This document shows, piece after piece, positions 1 to 5,296 of a DNA stretch of 6,836 nt. Positions within the stretch are counted from its first letter, which is position 1; the number at the start of each line of letters is the position of its first letter. This stretch comes from Anaerobacillus sp. Lineage in GTDB: Bacteria > Bacillota > Bacilli > Bacillales_H > Anaerobacillaceae. Where the stretch lies: the NCBI GenBank assembly GCA_007120055.1, contig SKOL01000117.1:1-6836 (forward strand), in the 5' to 3' direction. The translations under genes and the position numbers were made by a program. Below the pieces are notes generated by a model. It ran no database searches and was not told where the DNA came from. It saw nothing but the letters and a program-made list of their open reading frames with translations.

Positions 1-6
1 ATAATT

Positions 7-12
7 CCCTCC
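7..12 (-). promoter_or_regulatory. Ribosome binding site of a gene off the left edge
   Basis: Read on the minus strand, these bases give GGAGGG, followed by AATTAT up to the window edge. A good Shine-Dalgarno sequence six bases from the edge implies a minus-strand start codon at or just beyond position 1. The gene itself is not visible, so its nature cannot be stated. It would be divergent from the small gene at 412. Confidence 0.5.
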
Positions 13-372
13 GATTTTCTTAATTTAAAATTGCTTAAAAATTATTTTTCTATTTTAATATATTTACGGTTGTATTGGCAAACTATTTCCATTTCCATTT
101 AACGACATGCTTTATAAAAATAAGAATGGCCAACTAGTGAAAATATCGTTTAACAATCATTTAGTCGACAAAAACGATAATAATGTTACAGTTTAACAGA
201 AATAATTATTATTTTATTTCCTCAAAAAAGATATTACAAAACCTGTTACAGCTAATTTCAGAAGGGGCCAAGTTAAACTTAAGGTTTAGGACTACTCTTT
301 GCATGCAACCCTGCACTTTTTTCATTCACTAAGCATTAAATTTGTATGTCCACGTCATTTTCTGTAAAATAA
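13..372. other. AT-rich divergent intergenic region
   Basis: No credible reading frame is seen on either strand. The stretch is very AT-rich and should hold the promoters for the plus-strand gene at 412 and for the presumed minus-strand gene beyond position 1. I found no well-spaced -35/-10 pair that I would defend. The best minus-strand candidate is TTGCCA near position 80 with a poor -10. Notable elements are an 8+8 bp inverted repeat at 144-179 and a perfect 10-bp palindrome TTGCATGCAA at 299-308. Confidence 0.6.
144..179. repeat. 8-bp inverted repeat, possible operator
   Basis: TATCGTTT at 144-151 is repeated inverted as AAACGATA at 172-179, separated by 20 bases that contain GTCGAC. It lies in the divergent intergenic region, where a regulator could act on both flanking genes. 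There is no U-tract, so it is not a terminator. Chance occurrence in AT-rich DNA is possible. Confidence 0.3.
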
Positions 373-396
373 ATGGTGAAATTTGTCACACCAAAG

Positions 397-402
397 AAAG
401 GA
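397..402 (+). promoter_or_regulatory. Ribosome binding site that sets the start at 412
   Basis: AAAGGA lies nine bases before the ATG at 412. The upstream in-frame ATG at 373 has no purine-rich site before it and directly follows a TAA in the same frame. The 412 start is therefore preferred. Confidence 0.7.
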
Positions 403-411
403 CTGAATGAA

Positions 412-675
412 ATGGATTGGAATACAGATGCCAAAGAATTGCTAGATGAATTAGTAAGCCCAATTCCTATTTTCGCGCGCCCGATGGCCAAAAAAGGAAT
501 TGAAAAGAAAATTATAGAAGTTGCAGAAGAAGGAAGTGCGATTACGAAAGACGACGTGATCAAAGGGTACATCCTTGCTTCTCCAGGGAAAATGCAGCAG
601 CGTGCCGTTGCCCTACTTAAAGTGAAAAAGGTTGATTTAGCTCCATACGAGGACCTGCTCGAAGAGACAAAATAA
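412..675 (+). CDS. Small PCP_red-like / DUF2621 C-terminus-like protein
   Basis: An 87-residue soluble protein with no signal peptide or membrane segment. The core is MDWNTDAKELLDEL, then PIPIFARPMAKKGIEKKI at residues 17-34, then VIKGYILASPGKMQ at 49-62, and it ends APYEDLL. From memory this pattern resembles the PCP_red domain found at the C-terminus of light-independent protochlorophyllide reductase subunits. It also resembles the C-terminal half of Bacillus DUF2621 (YneK-type) proteins, which additionally carry an N-terminal membrane segment that is absent here. In Bacillaceae such stand-alone domains have no assigned biochemical role, and chlorophyll synthesis is not implied. The start at 412 has a good ribosome binding site; an extension to 373 would add 13 residues but has none. 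The gene stands alone, with its own terminator at 797-833 and about 120 bases of 3' untranslated sequence. The coding call is firm; the family assignment is moderate. Confidence 0.75.
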   Translation: MDWNTDAKELLDELVSPIPIFARPMAKKGIEKKIIEVAEEGSAITKDDVIKGYILASPGKMQQRAVALLKVKKVDLAPYEDLLEETK

Positions 676-697
676 ACTTGCTTGTTTTTTGTATAGG

Positions 698-762
698 GTT
701 TTACTGGAGATGCGTAAATCAGTAAAACGCTACAAAATCGCCGTGGAAAAGTCACCTTTTCC
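698..762 (+). other. Two hairpins in the 3' UTR
   Basis: The first hairpin pairs GTTTTACTG (698-706) with CAGTAAAAC (720-728), nine bp around a 13-base loop. The second pairs GGAAAAG (745-751) with CTTTTCC (756-762), seven bp around a four-base loop, and is followed eight bases later by a run of Ts at 770-776. They lie between the stop at 675 and the strong terminator at 797. They could stabilise the mRNA 3' end or belong to a small RNA ending at that terminator. No known RNA family is recognised. Confidence 0.35.
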
Positions 763-796
763 GAATGAATTTTTTTCTCAAAAATATATGCACAAT

Positions 797-838
797 GAAA
801 AAGACTTGAAGGCTAGTGCTTCAAGTCTTTTTCTATCT
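797..838 (+). terminator. Rho-independent terminator of the small gene
   Basis: A perfect 15-bp stem pairs 797-811 (GAAAAAGACTTGAAG) with 819-833 around a seven-base loop GCTAGTG. The 3' arm ends in a run of five Ts (828-832), then CTATCT. The T-run lies on the plus strand, fitting the gene at 412-675. The matching A-run in the 5' arm could also give some termination for minus-strand transcription. Confidence 0.85.
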
Positions 839-843
839 AATAG

Positions 844-867
844 CATACTGAAAAGTTTCGCAGTATG
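844..867. repeat. 7-bp inverted repeat after the terminator
   Basis: CATACTG (844-850) pairs with CAGTATG (861-867) around ten bases. There is no T-run after it. It lies in the otherwise empty stretch between the terminator and the 51-bp repeat array, and nothing else is visible between 839 and 918. Confidence 0.35.
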
Positions 868-942
868 GGGGAACAGTGCAATAGAAGGGTCAACAGAATG
901 CTCACTTTGTAACTTTTGATTACTCATCTGTGAATTTAAGTT

Positions 943-981
943 GAGAAGAGTAATTATTCAGTCGTTTTAATTACTCTTCTC
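943..981. repeat. Perfect 14-bp hairpin at left end of array
   Basis: GAGAAGAGTAATTA (943-956) is perfectly complementary to TAATTACTCTTCTC (968-981) around an 11-base loop. It joins the right arm of unit 1 to the left arm of unit 2. Inner units carry GAAGAGAAAT in place of GAAGAGTAAT, which breaks one pair, so this is the strongest pairing of its phase in the array. Confidence 0.8.
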
Positions 982-1527
982 TTGATTTGAGTCGAGAAGA
1001 GAAATTATTCGATCGTTTTAATTACTCATCTTTTGATTTATGTCGAGAAGAGAAATTATTCTGCCGTTTGGATTACTCTTCTTTTTATTTGAGTCGAGAA
1101 GAGAAATTATTCTGCCGTTTTAATTACTCTTCTTTTTATTTGAGTCGAGAAGAGAAATTATTCTGCCGTTTGGATTACTCTTCTCTTGATTTGAGTCGAG
1201 AAGAGAAATTATTCGATCGTTTTAATTACTCATCTTTTGATTTATGTCGAGGAGAGAAATTATTCTGCCGTTTTAATTACTCTTCTTTTGATTTATGTCG
1301 AGAAAAGAAATTATTCTGCCGTTTTAATTACTCATCTTTTGATTTATGTCGAGGAGAGAAATTATTCGATCGTTTTAATTACTCATCTTTTGATTTATGT
1401 CGAGGAGAGAAATTATTCGTCGTTTTAATTACTCTTCTTTTGATTTATGTCGAGAAAAGAAATTATTCTGCCGTTTTAATACTCATCTCTTGATTTGAGT
1501 CGAGAAGAGAAATTATTCTGCCGTTTG

Positions 1528-1565
1528 GATTACTCTTCTCTTGTTTTGAGTTGAGAAGAGTAATC
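1528..1565. repeat. Perfect 13-bp hairpin at right end of array
   Basis: GATTACTCTTCTC (1528-1540) pairs perfectly with GAGAAGAGTAATC (1553-1565) around a 12-base loop. This is the within-unit phase of pairing in the last unit. Like unit 1, it keeps the fully complementary GAGTAAT right arm that the internal units have lost. There is no T-run on either side, so it is not a classical intrinsic terminator. Confidence 0.8.
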
Positions 1566-1588
1566 ATTAGGCGTCACACTACACCATA

Positions 1589-1744
1589 CAGTGGATTTGA
1601 CCAGCATGTTTAACAGATACTGGAATTCACTCTCGCTTATCACTGGTTTTGACCGGCGTGGTTTACAAATACTGTAATCGGTGCTCATCATACGCTGTTA
1701 TATATATATGTAATTTACAGATGATGTAATTCCGTTGCATCAAC
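1589..1744. repeat. Three decayed tandem copies, 52-bp period
   Basis: Copies begin at 1589 (CAGTGGATTTGACCAGC), 1641 (CACTGGTTTTGACCGGC) and 1693 (CGCTGTTATATATATATG). By eye, copies 1 and 2 match at about 30 of their first 40 positions. Copies 2 and 3 match at about 28 of 52, strongest in TTTACA(A/G)AT, TGTAAT and CATCA. A further trace (CCCTGGTTCTAC) may start at 1744. Copies 1 and 2 can each fold a short stem, AGTGGATT with AATTCACT and CACTGGTT with AATCGGTG, including G-U pairs. The sequence differs from the 51-bp array beside it, so this looks like an older, separate tandem family. Copy 3 is the weakest member. Confidence 0.6.
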
Positions 1745-1854
1745 CCTGGTTCTACTGCGCAATTCCCCCATAACACTACACAACCCGCGACTGCACATCA
1801 CCATATTCTTTCTGACATCATATATAGAAAATAACAAAACAAGCTCTCTCTAAC
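1745..1854. other. Intergenic remainder before the thi operon terminator
   Basis: No gene, RNA or convincing repeat is seen here beyond a possible trace of a fourth 52-bp unit at its left end. The plus strand is unusually C-rich and G-poor around 1744-1802. Confidence 0.5.
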
Positions 1855-1899
1855 ACAAAAATAGACGCTGCAGCTCCCTCACTCAAGCTACAGCGCCTA
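1855..1899 (-). terminator. Rho-independent terminator of the thi operon
   Basis: On the minus strand a 14-bp stem (1899-1886 with 1875-1862, two G-U pairs, GC-rich core GGCGCTGTAGCT / AGCTGCAGCGTC) closes a ten-base loop TGAGTGAGGG. It is followed by TTTTTGTG (1861-1854). It begins about 20 bases after the thiY stop at 1921, where the end of the ylmB-tenA-thiZXY transcript is expected. Confidence 0.9.
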
Positions 1900-1920
1900 G
1901 CACTACCCGCCTACCTCATC

Positions 1921-2973
1921 TTACTCGACAATATTTACAAAAATATCATCTAATGACGGTTCTTCGTTAATTAACTCAAATTCCATCATCCAATCTATCG
2001 TTTCTTGCCACGAATCTCTTGCTTGGCTTCCGAAACCAACCTCAGACTCCATTTTTGGTAAAAGAATTTCTAAGCTCTCCTTCTCCACTTCTTCAATCAA
2101 TGGGAAGTTTGCTTGGTCTTGGTTATCAAACAATATCGCTAACGCTTCTTCCGAATGATCTCTCATAAACTCATAACCGCGCGTTGCTGCACGCCAAAAC
2201 GCTGCAATATCCTTTTGGCGCTCTTCCCACGTATTGTCGTTCGTCACAATCACTAATTCATAAAAACTAGGAACCCCGTAATCTACTGGGTTAAAATAAC
2301 GAGTTTCATAGCCTTTATGTCTTAATACCGGTACTTCGTGGTTAATATAAGCGCCAATGACCGCGTCTACACGCTCACTAATAATCGATGATCCTAACTC
2401 AAAGCCAACATCAATCATTGAAACTTTGTCAGGGTCACCACCGTCTGAACTAACCATCGTTTTAATTAATGACTCATTTAACGGGATTCCAGGATAGCCA
2501 ACCTGCTTTCCTTCTAAATCTTTTGGCGACTGAATTTCACTATCCTCCATCATTACAATGTGATTTAATGGCGAGCGTACGATAGCTGCAATTGACTTCA
2601 CCGGTACATCTTGGTTAGCACGTGCCATCACGACATCTGGTTGATACGTAATTCCTAGCGTTACACGACCAGCGGCTGCTAGATTAATTGGATCTGTAGG
2701 ATTTGCTGGAAATTGAATATTTAAATCAATTCCTTCTTCTTCAAAATATCCGTTTTCAATTGCCACATACAAATAACTATGTACAGCATTCGGATACCAA
2801 TCTAACATTATATCCATTTCAACGAGTTCAGCCTCATCTGTTTTTTCTCCTTCTGCTGTTTCATCACTTACTTGCCCGCCTTGTTGAGTTGCCTCTTCTG
2901 TTCCTCCTTGACCACACGCTACAACAATAGAAAGCAATAATCCACATACTAAAAGCATCAATAATTTTTTCAT
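1921..2973 (-). CDS. thiY: ThiY, formylaminopyrimidine-binding lipoprotein
   Basis: A 350-residue solute-binding protein of the ThiXYZ ABC importer, related to the NMT1/THI5 fold. The family binds N-formyl-4-amino-5-aminomethyl-2-methylpyrimidine, a thiamin breakdown product, and delivers it to ThiX. MKK and a hydrophobic stretch (residues 4-19) end in lipobox VVAC with Cys20, so the mature protein should be anchored to the outer face of the membrane. An acidic linker at 21-50 precedes the binding domain, which begins with the family hallmark LDWYPNAVH (57-65). Further conserved-looking parts are AAAGRVTLGITYQPD (99-113) and GYPGIPLNES (159-168). The start at 2973 has a strong GGAGGA seven bases upstream and makes a 4-base ATGA overlap with the thiX stop. 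The ATG at 2988 would place the ribosome binding site inside the gene and spoil the signal peptide. It is the last gene of the operon. The many Glu/Asp residues fit an alkaliphile, but that is inference. Confidence 0.92.
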   Translation of the reverse strand: MKKLLMLLVCGLLLSIVVACGQGGTEEATQQGGQVSDETAEGEKTDEAELVEMDIMLDWYPNAVHSYLYVAIENGYFEEEGIDLNIQFPANPTDPINLAAAGRVTLGITYQPDVVMARANQDVPVKSIAAIVRSPLNHIVMMEDSEIQSPKDLEGKQVGYPGIPLNESLIKTMVSSDGGDPDKVSMIDVGFELGSSIISERVDAVIGAYINHEVPVLRHKGYETRYFNPVDYGVPSFYELVIVTNDNTWEERQKDIAAFWRAATRGYEFMRDHSEEALAILFDNQDQANFPLIEEVEKESLEILLPKMESEVGFGSQARDSWQETIDWMMEFELINEEPSLDDIFVNIVE

Positions 2974-3722
2974 TCTGTTTTCCTCCATTTTAATGTGATT
3001 TTTTCAAGAACTACAACGGCTAAAAATAAACTGATACCGACCGCTGATAACAATACGATCGGCGCAAACACACCAGCGCCATCAAACTGGGTCATCATGC
3101 GCCGGCTAAAGTAACCGAGGCCGCTTTGGGCGCCTAACCATTCGCCGATCGCCGCGCCAATAACACTTAACGTCACCGCAACTTTCAATCCTGAGTAAAA
3201 ATAAGGTAAAGCTGTCGGCACATTTAGTTTGAAAAACATATCTCGTTTACTCGCCCCCATTGTTAAAAGTAACTCTTTTAACTCTTTACTACTTGAGCGA
3301 AGACCGTCGAACGTACTGACGGTAATTGGAAAAAATGTAATAAGCAAAGTTACCGCGACTTTACTCCAAATTGAATAGCCGAACCATAAGACAAAAATCG
3401 GTGCGAGCGCGATAATCGGAATCGTCTGTGATGACACGAGTATCGGATAAAACGCTTTTTCTGCGGTTTTACTAAGGTTCATCCAAACCGCAAGACCAAC
3501 GCCTAATATAATTGATAATGCTAATCCTGTAACAATAATCATCAACGTCGCAGGTAAATGGACTAAAAATAAAATGTCTTTTAGTTCCCATACTTTAGCG
3601 ATTACTTCGAGCGGTGTTGGTAAAATAAACGGCATTGCAATGATCATCGCGACGATTTGCCAACTCACAAAAAATGCGAAAATTAATATGAATGGTGCAA
3701 AATAACTATTCCATCGTTTCAT
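2970..3722 (-). CDS. thiX: ThiX, ABC transporter permease
   Basis: A 250-residue integral membrane protein, the channel-forming subunit of the formylaminopyrimidine importer, probably acting as a homodimer. About six hydrophobic segments are visible: residues 8-30, 58-80, 92-113, 120-137, 180-196 and 219-240. Length and layout match BPD_transp_1 permeases of the nitrate/taurine/NMT1-type importers (SsuC/TauC-like). The cytoplasmic EAA loop, which docks onto the ATPase, is at about 150-174 (LLLTMGASKRDMFFKLNVP), with the conserved Gly at 156. ATG at 3722 overlaps the thiZ stop by 4 bases (ATGA), and GGGGAG lies six bases upstream. The substrate is assigned from the neighbours tenA, ylmB and thiY; the permease alone would not reveal it. 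Confidence 0.9.
   Translation of the reverse strand: MKRWNSYFAPFILIFAFFVSWQIVAMIIAMPFILPTPLEVIAKVWELKDILFLVHLPATLMIIVTGLALSIILGVGLAVWMNLSKTAEKAFYPILVSSQTIPIIALAPIFVLWFGYSIWSKVAVTLLITFFPITVSTFDGLRSSSKELKELLLTMGASKRDMFFKLNVPTALPYFYSGLKVAVTLSVIGAAIGEWLGAQSGLGYFSRRMMTQFDGAGVFAPIVLLSAVGISLFLAVVVLEKITLKWRKTE
2981..2986 (-). promoter_or_regulatory. Ribosome binding site that sets the thiY start
   Basis: The minus strand reads GGAGGA seven bases before the ATG at 2973, inside the 3' end of thiX. This consensus site lets thiY, whose product is usually needed in excess over the permease, be translated independently of coupling to thiX. Confidence 0.8.
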
Positions 3723-4489
3723 TGTCTACTCCCCATTCGCAGTTGCTCGATCAATTGTTCTTTCACTTCGATCACCGCTGGAGTATGAATATCTCGAATT
3801 TCTCGAGGGCGCTTAAGTGGCACATTGACTTCAACGAACTTCCGAACAGGGCTTTCTGTAAAAACAAAAATTCGATCGGATAAAAATAACGCTTCATCAA
3901 CATCGTGCGTGATAAACAAAATCGAGAGCTTTAATTTTTCCCACTGAGCTAGTAACCACTCTTGCATCGAAAGTCTTGTGATCGCATCAAGTGAACTGAA
4001 CGGTTCATCTAAAAGCAATACGTTTGAACCACTCAGTACTGTACGTAAAAAAGAAATTCGCTGCTTCATTCCGCCACTTAACTCACTCGGGTATTTATGC
4101 TCAACACCGTTTAAACCAAACTCCACAAGTAATTCTCGCACTTTGTCATAAGCCTCTCGTTTTTTCATCCCTTGAATTTCTAATGGGAGTGCCGCATTTT
4201 CAATAATCGTCCGCCAAGGCATTAATAAATCTTGTTGTGGCATATAACCAACTTTTCCTAGTCGGTTGGAATAGTTCGTTTCATTGATGAAAATTTCCCC
4301 ATTGGCTGGCTGATTCAGTCCTGTTATTAATTTAAAAATTGTACTTTTTCCTGAACCGCTCGGACCAATAATACTGACAAATTCACCGTTTTGAACATCG
4401 AAGCTTAAAGTATTTAAAATCTCTTTTTCTTCTTGGCCATTTTCATAGCTAAAAGAAACATTTTCAAACTGTAACGAAGCTTTACTCAT
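3719..4489 (-). CDS. thiZ: ThiZ, ABC transporter ATP-binding protein
   Basis: A 256-residue cytoplasmic ATPase that powers ThiX. All nucleotide-binding motifs are intact: Walker A GPSGSGKST (42-50), Q-loop MPQQD with Gln86, signature LSGGMKQ (137-143), Walker B VLLLDEP (157-163, Asp161 and Glu162), D-loop SSLD (165-168) and switch His195 in ITHDVDEAL. It is of the SsuB/TauB type (nitrate/sulfonate/taurine family). The open frame extends upstream to 4540, but the ATG at 4489 (MSKASLQFENVSF) is preferred: it begins just before the first beta-strand and gives an 8-base overlap with the tenA stop. No clear Shine-Dalgarno precedes it, so translation is probably coupled to tenA. The 3' end overlaps thiX by 4 bases. 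Confidence 0.92.
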   Translation of the reverse strand: MSKASLQFENVSFSYENGQEEKEILNTLSFDVQNGEFVSIIGPSGSGKSTIFKLITGLNQPANGEIFINETNYSNRLGKVGYMPQQDLLMPWRTIIENAALPLEIQGMKKREAYDKVRELLVEFGLNGVEHKYPSELSGGMKQRISFLRTVLSGSNVLLLDEPFSSLDAITRLSMQEWLLAQWEKLKLSILFITHDVDEALFLSDRIFVFTESPVRKFVEVNVPLKRPREIRDIHTPAVIEVKEQLIEQLRMGSRQ

Positions 4490-5156
4490 CCGTTGGCCAC
4501 ATCGCTTGATTGTAAGACATATCCCAGAACATATATTCAAATCTCGTCGTGTTCAGAAAAATTTCTTCTAGTCGTTTTAAGTCCGCCTCTGGTAAGCCAA
4601 TCGTTAATTCGTCTAAAAGTTCAATACACCAACGAGCTAACTGACCGAACTCATCGGAACTATACATTCGGACCCACTCCCCGTAAAATTCGTGCTCACT
4701 AGCTCCAGGAATTTCGTTTAACTCTTTGCCTATCTCCCAATAACTCCACATACACGGAAGGATCGCTGCTACAAGGTCAGCGAGTGTTCCGTTTTGACCG
4801 ACGTGAAGCATGTAGTGAGTATACGCTAATGTTGTTGGAGATGGACTTGCGCTCTCAAATTCTTCTTCAGCGACACCGAACTTCTTTGCGTACTCACGGT
4901 GTAGCGCCATCTCCTCGTTTAACGTACCGTCTAATAAACGTGCAAAACGCCCCATCGTTTCAACATCTTTTGCTTTGACGACGCCGATCGCAAATAACTT
5001 CGCATAATCCATTAAATATAAGTAGTCTTGCACCATGAAAAAACGGAATTTTTCTTTATCAAGCGTTCCATCGCCAATCCCTTTGACAAACGGATGGGCA
5101 TGGTTCTTTCGCCAAATCGGTTGTAATTCATTATGAAGACGCTCACTAAATTTCAT
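4482..5156 (-). CDS. tenA: TenA, aminopyrimidine aminohydrolase (thiaminase II)
   Basis: A 224-residue TenA of the classical cysteine-containing class. It hydrolyses 4-amino-5-aminomethyl-2-methylpyrimidine, made by YlmB, to HMP and ammonia; the family can also cleave thiamin itself. Residues at the positions known from Bacillus subtilis TenA are present: Asp44 and Tyr47 in QDYLYLMD, Tyr112 in AYTHY, the catalytic Cys135 in ILPCMWSYW, and Glu207 in TTRFEYMFWDM (the expected C-terminal Glu, near position 205 in B. subtilis). The fold should be all-helical and the enzyme a cytosolic homotetramer. GGAG ten bases upstream supports the ATG at 5156. A 140-base gap separates it from ylmB, while its end overlaps thiZ, so tenA heads the tightly coupled part of the operon. 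The old name, transcriptional activator, does not describe its function. Confidence 0.95.
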   Translation of the reverse strand: MKFSERLHNELQPIWRKNHAHPFVKGIGDGTLDKEKFRFFMVQDYLYLMDYAKLFAIGVVKAKDVETMGRFARLLDGTLNEEMALHREYAKKFGVAEEEFESASPSPTTLAYTHYMLHVGQNGTLADLVAAILPCMWSYWEIGKELNEIPGASEHEFYGEWVRMYSSDEFGQLARWCIELLDELTIGLPEADLKRLEEIFLNTTRFEYMFWDMSYNQAMWPTDE

Positions 5157-5296
5157 TTTCTATTCACTCCTATTTTTAAAATTATCGAAAGTCAACTGGT
5201 AATACTCTTTAGCTCCGAACCTAAATGCTAAGTTCGTTAAATTTAACAATCTCATATAAGCCTATAAATGTTTTGTTTTTCAAGCTTAGTAAGTGC
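5157..5296 (-). other. ylmB-tenA gap with hairpin and palindrome
   Basis: This 140-base gap is unusual in an otherwise overlapping operon. On the minus strand it contains a perfect 12-bp palindrome GTTAAATTTAAC (5236-5247). Next to it is a hairpin pairing 5236-5229 (CGAACTTA) with 5223-5216 (TAGGTTCG), eight bp with one G-U and a five-base loop. There is no T-run after the hairpin, so it is not a strong terminator. TTGAAA followed 18 bases later by TTATAT (5260-5290 region, minus strand) could be a weak internal promoter. The tenA ribosome binding site lies at 5167-5171. Confidence 0.4.

Larger units (their letters stand above)
919..1567. repeat. Tandem array of 13 units, 51-bp period, palindromic
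   Basis: Units begin with ATTACTC at 919, 970, 1021, 1072, 1123, 1174, 1225, 1276, 1327, 1378, 1428, 1479 (written ATACTC) and 1529. Every unit is exactly 51 bp except the 10th and 12th, each of which has lost one base. Each unit has a left arm ATTACTC(T/A)TCT, a middle TTGATTT(G/A), a right arm GAG(A/G)A(G/A)AGAAAT, and a linker ATTC(TGCC/GATC)GTTT. The arms are complementary, so each right arm can pair with the left arm of its own unit or of the next. Units 2 and 6 are identical, as are 8 and 11, which indicates expansion by block duplication. The last unit decays after TAATC. There are no unique spacers, so this is not a CRISPR array. It sits between two convergent transcription units, outside both terminators. 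The family is not recognised. Confidence 0.95.

Noticed and set aside
336..755. 139-codon minus-strand open frame
   Set aside because: It is antisense to the well-supported gene at 412-675 and shows no family motif or ribosome binding site.
689..919. 76-codon plus-strand open frame
   Set aside because: It starts with TTG without a ribosome binding site, runs straight through the strong terminator at 797-833, and has no recognisable protein features.
987..1493. Open frame of 168 codons with a 17-residue repeat (REEKLF...NYSS)
   Set aside because: The period of 51 is a multiple of three, so any stop-free frame stays open through the array. It begins with TTG, has no ribosome binding site, and is broken by single-base losses in units 10 and 12. 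Differences between units mostly change the amino acid, with no excess of silent changes.
918..1565. Miniature transposon with terminal inverted repeats GATTACTC / GAGTAATC
   Set aside because: The end symmetry follows from every unit being palindromic. The flanking bases show no target-site duplication.
919..1567. CRISPR array
   Set aside because: Units are contiguous and similar over their whole length; there are no unique spacers and no cas genes.
2974..2988. Upstream thiY start at 2988
   Set aside because: That ATG overlaps the GGAGGA that serves the 2973 start, and it would put MEENR in front of a clean lipoprotein signal peptide.
4490..4540. Extended thiZ start at 4540
   Set aside because: It would add 17 residues unlike the family N-terminus and overlap tenA by 59 bases; the 4489 start fits the usual domain boundary.
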